From Deltaproteobacteria bacterium (GTDB lineage Bacteria; Desulfobacterota; Syntrophia; Syntrophales; UBA2192), in the NCBI GenBank assembly GCA_026388445.1, contig JAPLJU010000032.1, forward strand, positions 1 through 13,299: DNA of 13,299 nucleotides, read 5' to 3'. Shown one piece after another: positions 1 through 8,069 of the stretch. Within the stretch, counting starts at the first letter, position 1. Every line of letters starts with the position of its first letter. The notes under the pieces are model-generated. The model did not search any database, had not been told where the DNA came from, and saw only the letters and a program-made list of their open reading frames with translations. A program made the translations under genes and the position numbers.

Positions 1-2
1 CT

Positions 3-1475
3 TCATGTTTTAATCCCGTACCTTCTAATAAGAGATAAAATACTGACGAAGGTACGAACCTTCAAGGTATATGCAAGAAGCATGTACATCACGATTCCAA
101 AGGGGACCTGCAGCAGGAGCCTCAAAACGTGATCCAGGGATGGAGGTAGCATTTGTCCGAGGAGCCATACGCCGCCTGCCATGATAGAGGAGCAAAAGAA
201 TATACCGGAAACAGATCGAAGCACATCGGGCAATCCCATATTAATGAGTTTACCGGGGATTGTGAACTGGGGGTAGATGTGGATCGCTCCACTTACAACG
301 GCAATAGATATTGCTACCGCGAGTGGGGTCCCAAGGTATACACCGAAAGCAATGCTGATCATGATCAGCGCTCCAGATCCAAGGCCCCAGAGCAAGAGCC
401 AATCCGTCCTCCCCTGGGCACTGTATATCCAACCGGCGGTTGCCGCGATGGAATAGATAACGCCTAATAGACAAAACACTTTCACAATGGGGATCATTTG
501 TGACCATTTCTCTCCATACAGTGTCAGCACGAATGAATCGGCAACAACAAAGAGACCCATCATCAGGGGGAAGGCGATAAAAGCCACCCCGCTCATCGCT
601 TCGAGATAAACGTCTTTAAATCTGTCCTTATCATCCTTGATTTTCGAGAGGGCCGGAAACATGACCTGACCGACAGTGGCAGATATCTGGTTGACCGGCA
701 TCAGCAGGATATCATAGGCCCTGGAATATATGCCCAGCCCTGCTGAACCGATAAACTTTCCGATGAGAAGATTGTCTATATTCTTTACCCAGTATTGGTA
801 CAGATTGAAACCGAACAGGTTCATGCTGAATTTGAGAAGCTCCCGGATGGCGCCGAACTCAAACAAAAGGTGAGGCTTCCATCCCGACACCCACCAGACG
901 ATGATCATACTCGCGAAAGCGGAAACAACGGTCTGCCAGACAAGGCTCCAGACACCGTACCCCGAAAGAGCCAGGACAATGGCCGTCACGCCCGCCAACA
1001 GGGTGGTCACCGTATCAACGACAGCAAGTTTTCGGAATTCAAGTGAGCGGATCAGCAGGGTGAGTGGAACCATTTTGAATGACTGGATGAAGAATATGGA
1101 TGCGATGAGAGCGACGATTGCGGAAAGCCGGGGTTCATGATAGAAACCAGCCACAAGTGAAGAAAAGGACAGAAAGAGTCCGGAAAGTAAAATGCCGATC
1201 AGAATGTTCAACCAGAAAACGGACGACAGATGGCTTTCCTCAATGTCCCTTTTCTGGATGAGTGCTGACGCAAACCCGGGATCGCTCAAAACATGCGCAA
1301 ATCCCGTAAAGACGATGACCATCCCGACAAGACCAAAATCTGCGGGGGTGAGCAGCCTGGCCAGAAATATCGTGATAACAAACTGTAATCCGATATTTAA
1401 CACTCTTGAGGCTGCGTTCCATGCTATCCCTGATAAAGTCTTCTCCCGTGAGAACATCCATTCACTCTTCGCCAT
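3..1475 (-). CDS. WzxC-like polysaccharide flippase (MOP/PST family)
   Basis: A 490-residue, very hydrophobic protein with about 12-14 predicted membrane segments throughout, the usual size for Wzx/PST flippases. The N-terminus (SGIAWNAASRVLNIGLQF, then LARLLTPADFGLVGM near residues 38-52) is the typical opening of the WzxC/MOP flippase family, which moves undecaprenyl-linked oligosaccharide units across the inner membrane. The segment around residues 235-275 (DNLLIGKFIGSAGLGIYSRAY) is a second family hallmark. The stop codon TGA is at 3-5, so the gene is complete at the window edge. An AGGA lies 9 bases upstream of the ATG. It is the last gene visible in the minus-strand EPS cluster, after a methyltransferase with a 99-base gap. 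The substrate cannot be told from sequence. Base composition is AT-richer than in the export genes to the right. The family call is firm; assignment to this locus's polymer is inference. Confidence 0.93.
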   Translation of the reverse strand: MAKSEWMFSREKTLSGIAWNAASRVLNIGLQFVITIFLARLLTPADFGLVGMVIVFTGFAHVLSDPGFASALIQKRDIEESHLSSVFWLNILIGILLSGLFLSFSSLVAGFYHEPRLSAIVALIASIFFIQSFKMVPLTLLIRSLEFRKLAVVDTVTTLLAGVTAIVLALSGYGVWSLVWQTVVSAFASMIIVWWVSGWKPHLLFEFGAIRELLKFSMNLFGFNLYQYWVKNIDNLLIGKFIGSAGLGIYSRAYDILLMPVNQISATVGQVMFPALSKIKDDKDRFKDVYLEAMSGVAFIAFPLMMGLFVVADSFVLTLYGEKWSQMIPIVKVFCLLGVIYSIAATAGWIYSAQGRTDWLLLWGLGSGALIMISIAFGVYLGTPLAVAISIAVVSGAIHIYPQFTIPGKLINMGLPDVLRSVSGIFFCSSIMAGGVWLLGQMLPPSLDHVLRLLLQVPFGIVMYMLLAYTLKVRTFVSILSLIRRYGIKT

Positions 1476-1574
1476 TCAATGACATCCTGCGATCCCTGAT
1501 GATCCCTCACCGGCCTCCCCCTCCTGCTGAGAAGGTCGTCTGAACCGCCGACACCGTAGTACATCGGGCCTTTT

Positions 1575-2270
1575 TCATGTCACGGCAGCTTCGATATACA
1601 GCGATTCCATTTTGCGCTCTTCACTGTCAATCATCAGGTTCTCATCCCGTCCGGTTCGGAAACTCTCCTTGCGAATATCAACGAATCCCGCATTTCGAAG
1701 CACCATCTCCAGGGTCTTTGCATCATAGGCAAAAAGGTGCCCATGGTCGCGAAAGACACGATTTACAGACATCATCGGCGTGAACCCGTTCTGCGAACCC
1801 TGTTGATTCACATACGGAAACTCGACGAATTGACCCTGTTTACTCTGTTGATAGAGATCCAGATAAAGCTCGGCATCGGGAACAACGATACGAACCACGC
1901 CACCCGGCTGAAGTACGCGATGAAATTCTTTCAACACACCGCAGCACTGAGAATACGTAAGATGCTCCAGGCAATGTTCTATAAAAATGCCTTTGATGGA
2001 ACGAGCTGTAAATGGAATGCCCTTCGTGATGTCCCAGCAGAGCTCGATCTTGGGACGCCACTGGTAATCCAAGTTAATGAAATCGGGATGGGCCTTATCC
2101 CCGCAGGCCACGTTCAAGTAGTGCTTTCCGTTGTTTTTTAACTTATTCAGCTGGAATCTTTTCCCGCGGATAAGCCGGCTATACAGTATTTGAATCCTGG
2201 AATAACTCGCAAGAGGACGGTCCCATGAAAATTTTGTGTTGGAAAAATCGATGTACTTCTCCAGGCTCAT
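1575..2270 (-). CDS. Class I SAM-dependent methyltransferase (Methyltransf_11 type)
   Basis: A 231-residue soluble protein with a class I methyltransferase core. Motif I is a degenerate glycine loop at about 51-58 (YLNVACGD), followed by an acidic strand end (INLDY, 65-69). The motif DITKGIPF at 80-87 and EHCLEHL at 98-104 are typical of the Methyltransf_11 group. RVLQPGGVVRIVVPD at 118-132 is the post-motif III strand, and HLFAYDAKTLEMVLRNAGF at 178-196 is the usual C-terminal pattern. Related proteins in polysaccharide clusters methylate sugars or act on glycan intermediates, but the acceptor cannot be read from sequence. It lies between the polymerase and the flippase on the same strand, with gaps of 52 and 99 bases. 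The ribosome binding site is weak (GAAGATGGG just before the ATG). An alternative is a methyltransferase for some other small substrate in the same fold. Confidence 0.88.
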   Translation of the reverse strand: MSLEKYIDFSNTKFSWDRPLASYSRIQILYSRLIRGKRFQLNKLKNNGKHYLNVACGDKAHPDFINLDYQWRPKIELCWDITKGIPFTARSIKGIFIEHCLEHLTYSQCCGVLKEFHRVLQPGGVVRIVVPDAELYLDLYQQSKQGQFVEFPYVNQQGSQNGFTPMMSVNRVFRDHGHLFAYDAKTLEMVLRNAGFVDIRKESFRTGRDENLMIDSEERKMESLYIEAAVT

Positions 2271-2322
2271 CCCATCTTCATCCCGTGAAAAAGTTTAAAT
2301 GATGATTAAAAAGTCAGAAATC

Positions 2323-3720
2323 TTATTCCTTCTGATCGCCCTGTTTCCCCGCCAGTCCCTGCTCGATCTGCGGGATCATCACGACCATGGCCGTAAGAAA
2401 CCAGAAGGGCTCCATGATCCGTACGATGATAAACGTGTTGCAGCCAATAGAATGGATGAGAAGACCGACAAAACCACCAAGATAACCGAGGGTCAGGCCC
2501 TTGAAAAACGGATCTTTTGCCCGTCGGTAAATACTCAGGGCAAGCCGGAACACGGCTATCAGCAATATGATAAAGGCAAAAAGCCCCAGAAGACCCGTTT
2601 CAGCGAGGACCCTCGGGTACTGTGCATCGAGGAATGGATACCCTGTAACGCCGTACCCAAAGACGGGGTGTTTGACAAAATCCTGCGTTAACACCTGTTT
2701 CCAGGATAAAATTCTATCTGATGTGGATGTATCAAGCTTGAAACCCCCTATTTCAACCTGCCCGGGAGTACTTGGCTGCATGAAGGTGTAATAGAACCTG
2801 TCTTTCACACTTTGCGGAAGCAAGACGGGTGAAAAGGCGATGATGAAAAGCAGTGGGAAAACGAGGGCGAACCGTTTGTTGGTCAAATAGATCAACGTGA
2901 AGAGCATCGGAAAAAGGGCCAGCCAGGAACCTCTGGAGAGAGTCATAGCAAGTGTCACAACAATAACAATGAAAAGGAACAAGAGGAAAGGCTTCAACTT
3001 TCGCCTGTCATCTCCCAGAAGCAAACCGATAACCACTGCCATCATCAAAATGAGGTAGCCACCCAGGGTATTCGGTTCACCAACCTCACCTTCAAAAGGC
3101 GCCGAAACCCTTCCGCCAGAGGGAACTTGAACCAAGCCGACGATACAGGTCACGAGGCAAACGATAAGCATGACCGCCACGAAACGCTCAATCTGTTTCT
3201 TCTCCTTAAGGATGTTCACGGCCATGAAGTATATGACAACATATTCAAAATACTTCATAACGAAGAGAAATCCTGTGATGCCTTTCACCCTTCCGGCCTG
3301 CACGCCCATAATGGTTGAGATAAAACAAATCGTAAGATAGGCGGCAATGGTCTTGTTGAGCGGCGTCCTCACGAAGAGTCCCAGTTCTTTGTTAATTGCC
3401 GTCTTCATAAACCAGGCGGTCCCGATGATGAGGAGAAGCAAATCTTCATATCTTAAAGTAAGACTACGCTGAATACCGATGAGACCCGGCAGGTCCTTGA
3501 CCATGAACTCGGGACTCAAGAGCATGGCGGCAAGGAGCAGATAAAGGGCGTATTCGGGGGCTAGGAAGCTGAAGAGCGCAATGACAAAAGCGGCAAGTAT
3601 CGCGATCACAAGGAATGAGGAGGCTTTGATCAGCGCCATCCCGATAATCGCTGACACAAGAATTATCGAGATGAGCCAGAACTGTCTCTGGTTTGAATCT
3701 ATTTGATCCGCTTTAAACAT
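2323..3720 (-). CDS. Wzy / O-antigen ligase family polysaccharide polymerase
   Basis: A 465-residue integral membrane protein with about 10-12 hydrophobic segments. It matches the Wzy_C/O-antigen-ligase superfamily: EPNTLGGYL at 215-223, LSRGSWLAL at 261-269 (the family LSRG arginine motif), and a large periplasmic loop ending in HPVFGYGVTGYPFLD (351-365) followed by LAETGLLGLFAF (372-383), the highly typical entry into a late membrane helix. Members polymerise lipid-linked repeat units (Wzy) or transfer polymer to an acceptor (WaaL, PilO/PglL-like); these cannot be separated by sequence alone. With a Wzx-like flippase and a Wzc-like length regulator in the same cluster, a Wzy polymerase is favoured. 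The loop has DAQ where many ligases have a His-containing motif, so ligase activity looks less likely. The ribosome binding site before the ATG is weak, and a 178-base leader lies upstream. Confidence 0.87.
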   Translation of the reverse strand: MFKADQIDSNQRQFWLISIILVSAIIGMALIKASSFLVIAILAAFVIALFSFLAPEYALYLLLAAMLLSPEFMVKDLPGLIGIQRSLTLRYEDLLLLIIGTAWFMKTAINKELGLFVRTPLNKTIAAYLTICFISTIMGVQAGRVKGITGFLFVMKYFEYVVIYFMAVNILKEKKQIERFVAVMLIVCLVTCIVGLVQVPSGGRVSAPFEGEVGEPNTLGGYLILMMAVVIGLLLGDDRRKLKPFLLFLFIVIVVTLAMTLSRGSWLALFPMLFTLIYLTNKRFALVFPLLFIIAFSPVLLPQSVKDRFYYTFMQPSTPGQVEIGGFKLDTSTSDRILSWKQVLTQDFVKHPVFGYGVTGYPFLDAQYPRVLAETGLLGLFAFIILLIAVFRLALSIYRRAKDPFFKGLTLGYLGGFVGLLIHSIGCNTFIIVRIMEPFWFLTAMVVMIPQIEQGLAGKQGDQKE

Positions 3721-3898
3721 ATCTCACAAAACTTCTTTTCCAAAACATTAAAAAACCCGCCAAAGTTGTTACTCGCGTCCTGGAAAAGCCGAGGACTAGG
3801 CAGAAAGAGTATCTCTGACGGGAGGGGCAGCCGTTGATTGATTATATTTCCGATGCAGACATTTGCTCAAACGTGCCGACAAGAAAGGCAATATGCAA
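3721..3898 (-). other. Intergenic leader between the 89-aa gene and the polymerase gene
   Basis: This 178-base stretch between the small membrane protein gene and the wzy-like gene holds no convincing ORF on either strand. It contains a short inverted repeat, GTCCT (3777-3781) and AGGAC (3792-3796) with a 10-base loop. On the transcribed minus strand a GGCGGG followed by a T-run lies downstream at about 3749-3760. The T-run resembles a terminator tail, but the GC arm has only an imperfect partner (CCCGTC) farther up. It could be a promoter region, an attenuator or just a spacer; I recognise no known riboswitch or JUMPstart/ops motif. Confidence 0.4.
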
Positions 3899-4168
3899 TC
3901 ATGGAGAATCCGTTTTATAGATTTTCTTCAGCCTCTCCAGGACGTTGCTCATTTCATTCAATTGCCTGTCGACATCCGCGGGCCGGTAGCTCGCATTCTC
4001 GTAGGCATAGATGGCCCTCATCCAGCTCTGAAGATTGACGGCAAAAATACCCGCGACCAGCGAAAAGAGAAGAATGATCCACAGCCAGGAGGCCGGGACC
4101 TTCCTCTTCCAAAAACTCTTCCAATCTCTTTTCTTCTTCAGATGGAGGATTTCCGCCTGTTCAGCCAT
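3899..4168 (-). CDS. Small single-pass membrane protein of the EPS cluster, unknown function
   Basis: An 89-residue protein I do not recognise as a named family. The N-terminal 27 residues are strongly basic (KKKRDWKSFWKRK) and are followed by one hydrophobic segment at about 28-45 (WLWIILLFSLVAGIFAV). By the positive-inside rule this gives a cytoplasmic N-terminus and a short periplasmic tail. The tail (about 46-89) looks helical, with heptad-like spacing (VDRQLNEMSNVLERLKKIY). It lies 27 bases after the autokinase stop on the same strand, so it is probably co-transcribed and might be an accessory of the Wza-Wzc export complex. A real gene is favoured by this layout, the coherent topology, and its lying in the minus-strand run of genes. 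The overlapping plus-strand open frames have no such logic. The ribosome binding site is not clear, so the exact start is less certain. Confidence 0.72.
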   Translation of the reverse strand: MAEQAEILHLKKKRDWKSFWKRKVPASWLWIILLFSLVAGIFAVNLQSWMRAIYAYENASYRPADVDRQLNEMSNVLERLKKIYKTDSP

Positions 4169-4195
4169 GCCGATATCGCTCTAAATCAAATTCCG

Positions 4196-6712
4196 CTATC
4201 GTTCACGATCAATTTTCTGCCGGATGAAGCTTCCGGCTGTCCCCGGGACCATGGAGGACTCTTCTTTCTGCACCTGGGATACCGCCTCCACCGCGGCGCT
4301 CTGGTCACTCTGGTCCGGCGGGACCGCTTCGAGACTCGCCTCCCGCATGATCTTCTTCACGACCTTGCTCCTCGAGGCGGCTTTCACATCGGCGGAGGTC
4401 TTATTCAGCAACTCCTTGATAAAGGCTTCCGGTGTTTCCTTCGAGTCGGCAGTCGCCGCTTTCCTACGGAAGGGGTTCTTCGCGACCTTCCGGAAAAATT
4501 CCATGGCATGCACGGGCAGGGACTCGATCTTTTCGAGGACGGACTGCTGATCGACCCTCTGGGCGCCGTAATAATAGTAGCTCCTGTAGCGGTAATCGGA
4601 GTAATCCGTGCTCAGCTCCGCCTTGAGGCCGTTCAGCACAACACCGATGACATTTGCCTTGACCTGTTCAAGCTGCGACTTGGCACGCTTGAGGGCGCCC
4701 CTCGGGATCTTCCCCACGCGGTAGACCATGACGACGCCATCGGCCTTCGAACTCAGGACGGCCGCATCAGCGGCGGAGAGGAGCGGCGGCGCGTCGATGA
4801 AGACGTAGTCGTATTCCTGTTTCGCCTCGTTGATCAGATCATTGATGTACTGCGAGTTGACCAGCTCCGCCGGGTTGGGTGGGACGGTGCCCGCGGGGAG
4901 AATATTGAGGTTCTCGATCCCCGGGGTCTTCAGTACCTCATCAACGGTCATTTTCCCGGCCATCATGTCCGCGATAGTCCGGACGCATTTTTTCCACTCA
5001 AAATTGGCGAGGATCGCATCTGTCAGCCCCTCAGACGACGGCAAACCGAACATCTTCGCTATGATCGGTTTCCTCAGGTCGCCTTCGAGCAGGAGAACCT
5101 TGCGGCCGGCCTGGGCCATGGTAATGGCCAGGTTGACAATGGTGGAGGTCTTGCCTTCCTGCGGTGAAGAGCTGGTCACGACGATGGATTTAATATTTTT
5201 TTCAAGGGATGCGAAATTGACATTCGTCCGCACCGTCCTGTAACACTCCGCCAGAGACGACTTGGGGGCAAAGTGCGAGATGAGCCTTGCGTCCCGCTGA
5301 AGCGTTTCGGGATCCATGTCCCCGCCGTACTTCTCCTGGATGACCGCCTTGATCTCCTGCTGGGTGACATGGGGAACCAGCCCGAGGACGGGAACCCTTA
5401 GGAATTCCTCGACTTCCTCGATGGCACCGATGGAGGTGTCGAAGGTTTCGATCAGGAACGCGAAGACGATTCCCATGGCAAGCCCGATGATCAGCCCCAG
5501 GAGAAAGTTTTCTTTGACCTTGGGCGGATTGATGGGCTTGGTGGGCTCCAGGGCCGGCTTTACGACCTTCACTTCCTCGATATTCTCGGCCTCCTTGATC
5601 AGGGCTTCCTGGTGCTTCTTGTTCAGCATGGTGTAGACTTCCTGGGTGACCTGAACCTCCCGGTCAAGGCGTGCCATCTCGATGCCCTTTTCCGGCATCC
5701 TTTTGATGCCCTCACCGACGAAGTCCATTTTGGACTGCAGTGTTCTCATCTCCGCCACAAGGCCCCTGTCCATGGCAAGGAGTTGCGCCTGCATGGTCTT
5801 CACCGTCTCGCGGATCTGGGCCTTCAGTTCAACCACGGCCGGATACTCCTCCGTGTAAGTAATGAGGAGGGTGTCTCTGTCCAGCATCAATTTGACGAGC
5901 CGGTCATTCAGACTATGGTAAAGGGCGGGGGCACCGTCGTAATAAAAGCTTGTTTTCGAGGTGAGCGGCCTGTTTTCCGCCCCTTCGAGAAGCTTCAGGA
6001 TACCCGTGATGTTCTGGTGGCTCACGGCGTCTTTGTCATAACCCGCCTGCAGGGTGTTCATCTGGCTGAGCAAACTCGCGGACTGGCTGTCCACGGAAAC
6101 AATCTTGTTTTTCTCCTTGAATTCCCGGACGGCCTCCTCGGAATCCCTCAAGCGCTCTGTGGCCAGCTTCAACTGGGCTTCGACGGCCCTCTTGGACTCG
6201 ATGGTCCTTTTGTTGATCTCCTTGTACCTCTCCTCCTGGTAAACACTCGCCAACCCGTTGGCAGCCCGCTGGGCAAACTTGGGGTCCTCGGACTTGACAT
6301 AGATATCGATGACCGTGCTCTTGTTCTCGTCCAGCTGGGTCGTAACCTTGCTCTTCAAATCCAAGATGATGTCCAGGTACTCCTTGCGGTTCCGGACCTC
6401 CTCCGAGGGAAGGCTGGCAGGGATGAGACCCATCTCCTTGGCCAGCATCTCCATCATGTAGTAGCTCTTGATTGTTGCGACCTGGGTTTGGAGGTCATCG
6501 ACCATCGTGTAGTTGGTGTCCATGAAAATGCCGCCGCCGGTGTTGCGTTCGACCTTGATGCTGACACTGGCCTGGTAAACGGGCACGGGCCTTTCGATGA
6601 TCGCGGCAACGAGGCTGAAGAGGCCCGTCAGGACGACGGTCAGGAGGATGATGAATTTTCGCCTCTTGATGACTCGCCAGTATTCTCTCAGGTTCAGGTC
6701 ATATTGTGCCAT
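4196..6712 (-). CDS. Wzc/GumC-type polysaccharide co-polymerase with tyrosine autokinase domain
   Basis: An 838-residue inner-membrane protein. The N-terminal Wzz domain begins with LREYWRVIKRRKFIILL and a membrane helix at about 20-40. A long periplasmic coiled-coil region with a GNVR-like segment follows (about 160-375). A proline-rich stretch (PALEPTKPINPPK, 386-398) precedes the second membrane helix at about 403-422. The cytoplasmic BY-kinase domain has Walker A SSPQEGKTST (about 514-523), Walker A' LLLEGDLRKP (about 541-550; Glu replaces the first Asp of the DxD pattern) and Walker B YDYVFIDAPP (about 635-644). The Tyr cluster is at 704-715 (DYSDYRYRSYYYYG). This family controls chain length and, by cycles of phosphorylation, export through Wza. 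About 120 further residues follow the Tyr cluster, whereas most Wzc proteins end there. GAGGAG 10 bases before the ATG supports this start. It lies directly after the wza-like gene. Confidence 0.96.
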   Translation of the reverse strand: MAQYDLNLREYWRVIKRRKFIILLTVVLTGLFSLVAAIIERPVPVYQASVSIKVERNTGGGIFMDTNYTMVDDLQTQVATIKSYYMMEMLAKEMGLIPASLPSEEVRNRKEYLDIILDLKSKVTTQLDENKSTVIDIYVKSEDPKFAQRAANGLASVYQEERYKEINKRTIESKRAVEAQLKLATERLRDSEEAVREFKEKNKIVSVDSQSASLLSQMNTLQAGYDKDAVSHQNITGILKLLEGAENRPLTSKTSFYYDGAPALYHSLNDRLVKLMLDRDTLLITYTEEYPAVVELKAQIRETVKTMQAQLLAMDRGLVAEMRTLQSKMDFVGEGIKRMPEKGIEMARLDREVQVTQEVYTMLNKKHQEALIKEAENIEEVKVVKPALEPTKPINPPKVKENFLLGLIIGLAMGIVFAFLIETFDTSIGAIEEVEEFLRVPVLGLVPHVTQQEIKAVIQEKYGGDMDPETLQRDARLISHFAPKSSLAECYRTVRTNVNFASLEKNIKSIVVTSSSPQEGKTSTIVNLAITMAQAGRKVLLLEGDLRKPIIAKMFGLPSSEGLTDAILANFEWKKCVRTIADMMAGKMTVDEVLKTPGIENLNILPAGTVPPNPAELVNSQYINDLINEAKQEYDYVFIDAPPLLSAADAAVLSSKADGVVMVYRVGKIPRGALKRAKSQLEQVKANVIGVVLNGLKAELSTDYSDYRYRSYYYYGAQRVDQQSVLEKIESLPVHAMEFFRKVAKNPFRRKAATADSKETPEAFIKELLNKTSADVKAASRSKVVKKIMREASLEAVPPDQSDQSAAVEAVSQVQKEESSMVPGTAGSFIRQKIDRER

Positions 6713-6801
6713 TTTCTCGGCGCTCCTCTGGTTGGTCGAATTTCATTCTGAAAGTCGTAGCTACCTCGATGGATGTTTCATTTCATATGATCCGCTCTGC
6801 C

Positions 6802-7938
6802 CTACCTGAAGCGCATCTGGTCCGGCTGGGCGTAGGCGTCTCTGAATCTACCCGGATAGAGCGTGTATTCCAGAAGCGGTACGGTGTTGACGATGAATTC
6901 GTTGATGTCGCCGATCGCCGTCCTGGGCACCCAGACGACATCGCCGTTTTTGAGTCTGATGTTCTGGCTGATATCGCCGCGCTTGGTGATCTCGTCATAA
7001 TTGGCCGAGAGGATAATGGGCTTTCCCTGCCTCTCCTGGAATTCCCGGATGATCTTTACGTCCGATTTGACGGCAACGCGGGTCGGTCCCCCCGCCTTTG
7101 ACAGGGCCGCCAGCAGGTCATAGGCATCCTTGAGCCGGTAGATGCCCTGCACAGTAACCTCTCCCAGGACATAGACCCTCTCCCCGAAGATGGGCAGTTC
7201 CGGAACGGTTACCATGTCCCGGTCCTCCAGGATCATGTTCTCGCTCATGTCGCCCCTGAACATGGCATTGTAGAGATTGACCGTGTATATTTTCCCCTTT
7301 CGGACAAGCTCAACCCGTGTAAGGTCCGCATTGCCCTCCGTCTGGCCGGATATACCCCCGCCGGCCCCTACAATGAGGTCAAGGACCGTCATCTTGCCGG
7401 TGAGGGGATACCGTCCGGGACCGGACCTTACCCCGGAGATACCTGTATCGAACCTGTTGATCTGCCCGAAGAGGAGGGCTGATTTGCTTCTATGCTCCTT
7501 GACGATCAACTCCAGCCTGGGATTGCGGATGTATTTCTGCATGGCCTCGGTCAGTGCATCATCCACCTGCTGGACGGTGAGCCCGCTCACATACAGATCG
7601 TCCACGAAGGAATAGGAAATCTTCCCGTCCGCCCTGACTTCTGTCGTATATGCGAGGGGCTTGGATCCGTCCCAGAAGGTGATCTGCAGGACATCACCGG
7701 GCCCCACGATGTACTCGGGCATCCCCCTGGCCTCGGTGAAGACATCATTCCGATCGACCTGGCTGAGCTTCTTAATTTCGGCGGCCTGCTTTGCCTTTTC
7801 CTCGGGGGGGACGATCTCCTGGGTTGCCTCGTATTCCTTGACGGGTATGCCTTTTTTCTCCATGGTCACACACCCGCCCAGGAGGAAGATCAGGACAAGA
7901 ACGGTCGAAAAAGCAATCATTCTGAGCTTATAGCGCAT
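6802..7938 (-). CDS. Wza-like outer-membrane polysaccharide export lipoprotein
   Basis: A 378-residue exporter subunit. The start at 7938 is chosen because AGGAG (7946-7950) lies 7 bases upstream and because it places a lipoprotein signal peptide at the N-terminus: basic MRYKLR, a hydrophobic core, and the lipobox LLGGC with Cys23. The frame stays open 31 codons farther upstream, but that stretch covers the predicted promoter and is not signal-like. The Poly_export domain begins at YIVGPGDVLQITFW (about 76-89). Two SLBB-type domains follow, the first around 152-238 and the second from VYVLGEVTVQGIYRL (about 255-269) to about 336. Family members form the periplasm-spanning and outer-membrane channel through which capsule or EPS leaves. 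The C-terminus is short and could supply the membrane-spanning helix. It is the first gene of the minus-strand cluster, 89 bases before the autokinase gene, behind a sigma-54-like promoter. Confidence 0.95.
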   Translation of the reverse strand: MRYKLRMIAFSTVLVLIFLLGGCVTMEKKGIPVKEYEATQEIVPPEEKAKQAAEIKKLSQVDRNDVFTEARGMPEYIVGPGDVLQITFWDGSKPLAYTTEVRADGKISYSFVDDLYVSGLTVQQVDDALTEAMQKYIRNPRLELIVKEHRSKSALLFGQINRFDTGISGVRSGPGRYPLTGKMTVLDLIVGAGGGISGQTEGNADLTRVELVRKGKIYTVNLYNAMFRGDMSENMILEDRDMVTVPELPIFGERVYVLGEVTVQGIYRLKDAYDLLAALSKAGGPTRVAVKSDVKIIREFQERQGKPIILSANYDEITKRGDISQNIRLKNGDVVWVPRTAIGDINEFIVNTVPLLEYTLYPGRFRDAYAQPDQMRFR

Positions 7939-7975
7939 ACGGGTTCTCCTGTATGGAATCACACATTTCGTGTCA

Positions 7976-7992
7976 TGCCAAGAATATGCCAA
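7976..7992 (-). promoter_or_regulatory. Sigma-54 (RpoN) type promoter for the wza operon
   Basis: Read on the minus strand the site is TTGGCATATTCTTGGCA. Against the RpoN consensus (TTGGCAC-N5-TTGCW) the -24 GG and -12 GC are both present with the required 10-base separation; the differences are T for C after GGCA and G for T in the -12 box. The predicted start is near 7965, about 27 bases before the wza ATG at 7938, which leaves room for the AGGAG ribosome binding site. Such promoters need an ATP-driven enhancer-binding protein, none of which is encoded in the window. The motif match is read directly; activity is inference. Confidence 0.65.
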
Positions 7993-8052
7993 GTTTTTAA
8001 AGAATCTGCTGATTTGACAACCCCTTAGCAATACCCGGGTCGCCCTCAGCTC

Positions 8053-8069
8053 CTGGCCTCAGCGTTGCA
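8053..8069 (+). promoter_or_regulatory. Rightward sigma-54 type promoter, divergent from wza
   Basis: CTGGCCTCAGCGTTGCA has the -24 CTGGC, a full -12 TTGCA, and the exact GG-N10-GC spacing. The bases after GGC diverge from consensus. The predicted start is near 8080, which leaves a long leader of about 260 bases before the HD gene at 8341. The 9-mer CACGAAATG at 8072-8080 is shared with the wza promoter on the other strand at almost the same distance, which supports both predictions. A non-coding transcript instead of an mRNA leader is also possible. Confidence 0.5.

Noticed and set aside
3863..5167. Long plus-strand open frame opposite the autokinase and the 89-residue gene
   Set aside because: The product has no recognisable domain and is rich in His, Arg and Gly, as expected from antisense reading of a GC-rich gene; the minus-strand proteins have clear family motifs.
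5612..6751. 379-codon plus-strand open frame opposite the N-terminal half of the autokinase
   Set aside because: Low-complexity, shadow-like composition with no domain; the opposite strand encodes an evident Wzz/GNVR region.
6758..6765. GAGGTAGCTACG near 6758-6769 as an ops/JUMPstart element
   Set aside because: It shares only the GGTAGC core, lies between wza and the autokinase gene and not in the operon leader, and is largely an 8-bp palindrome likely by chance.
7939..8031. N-terminal extension of the wza-like gene to an ATG at 8031
   Set aside because: The extension crosses the sigma-54-like promoter and is not signal-like, whereas the ATG at 7938 has AGGAG at the right spacing and yields a standard lipoprotein signal.
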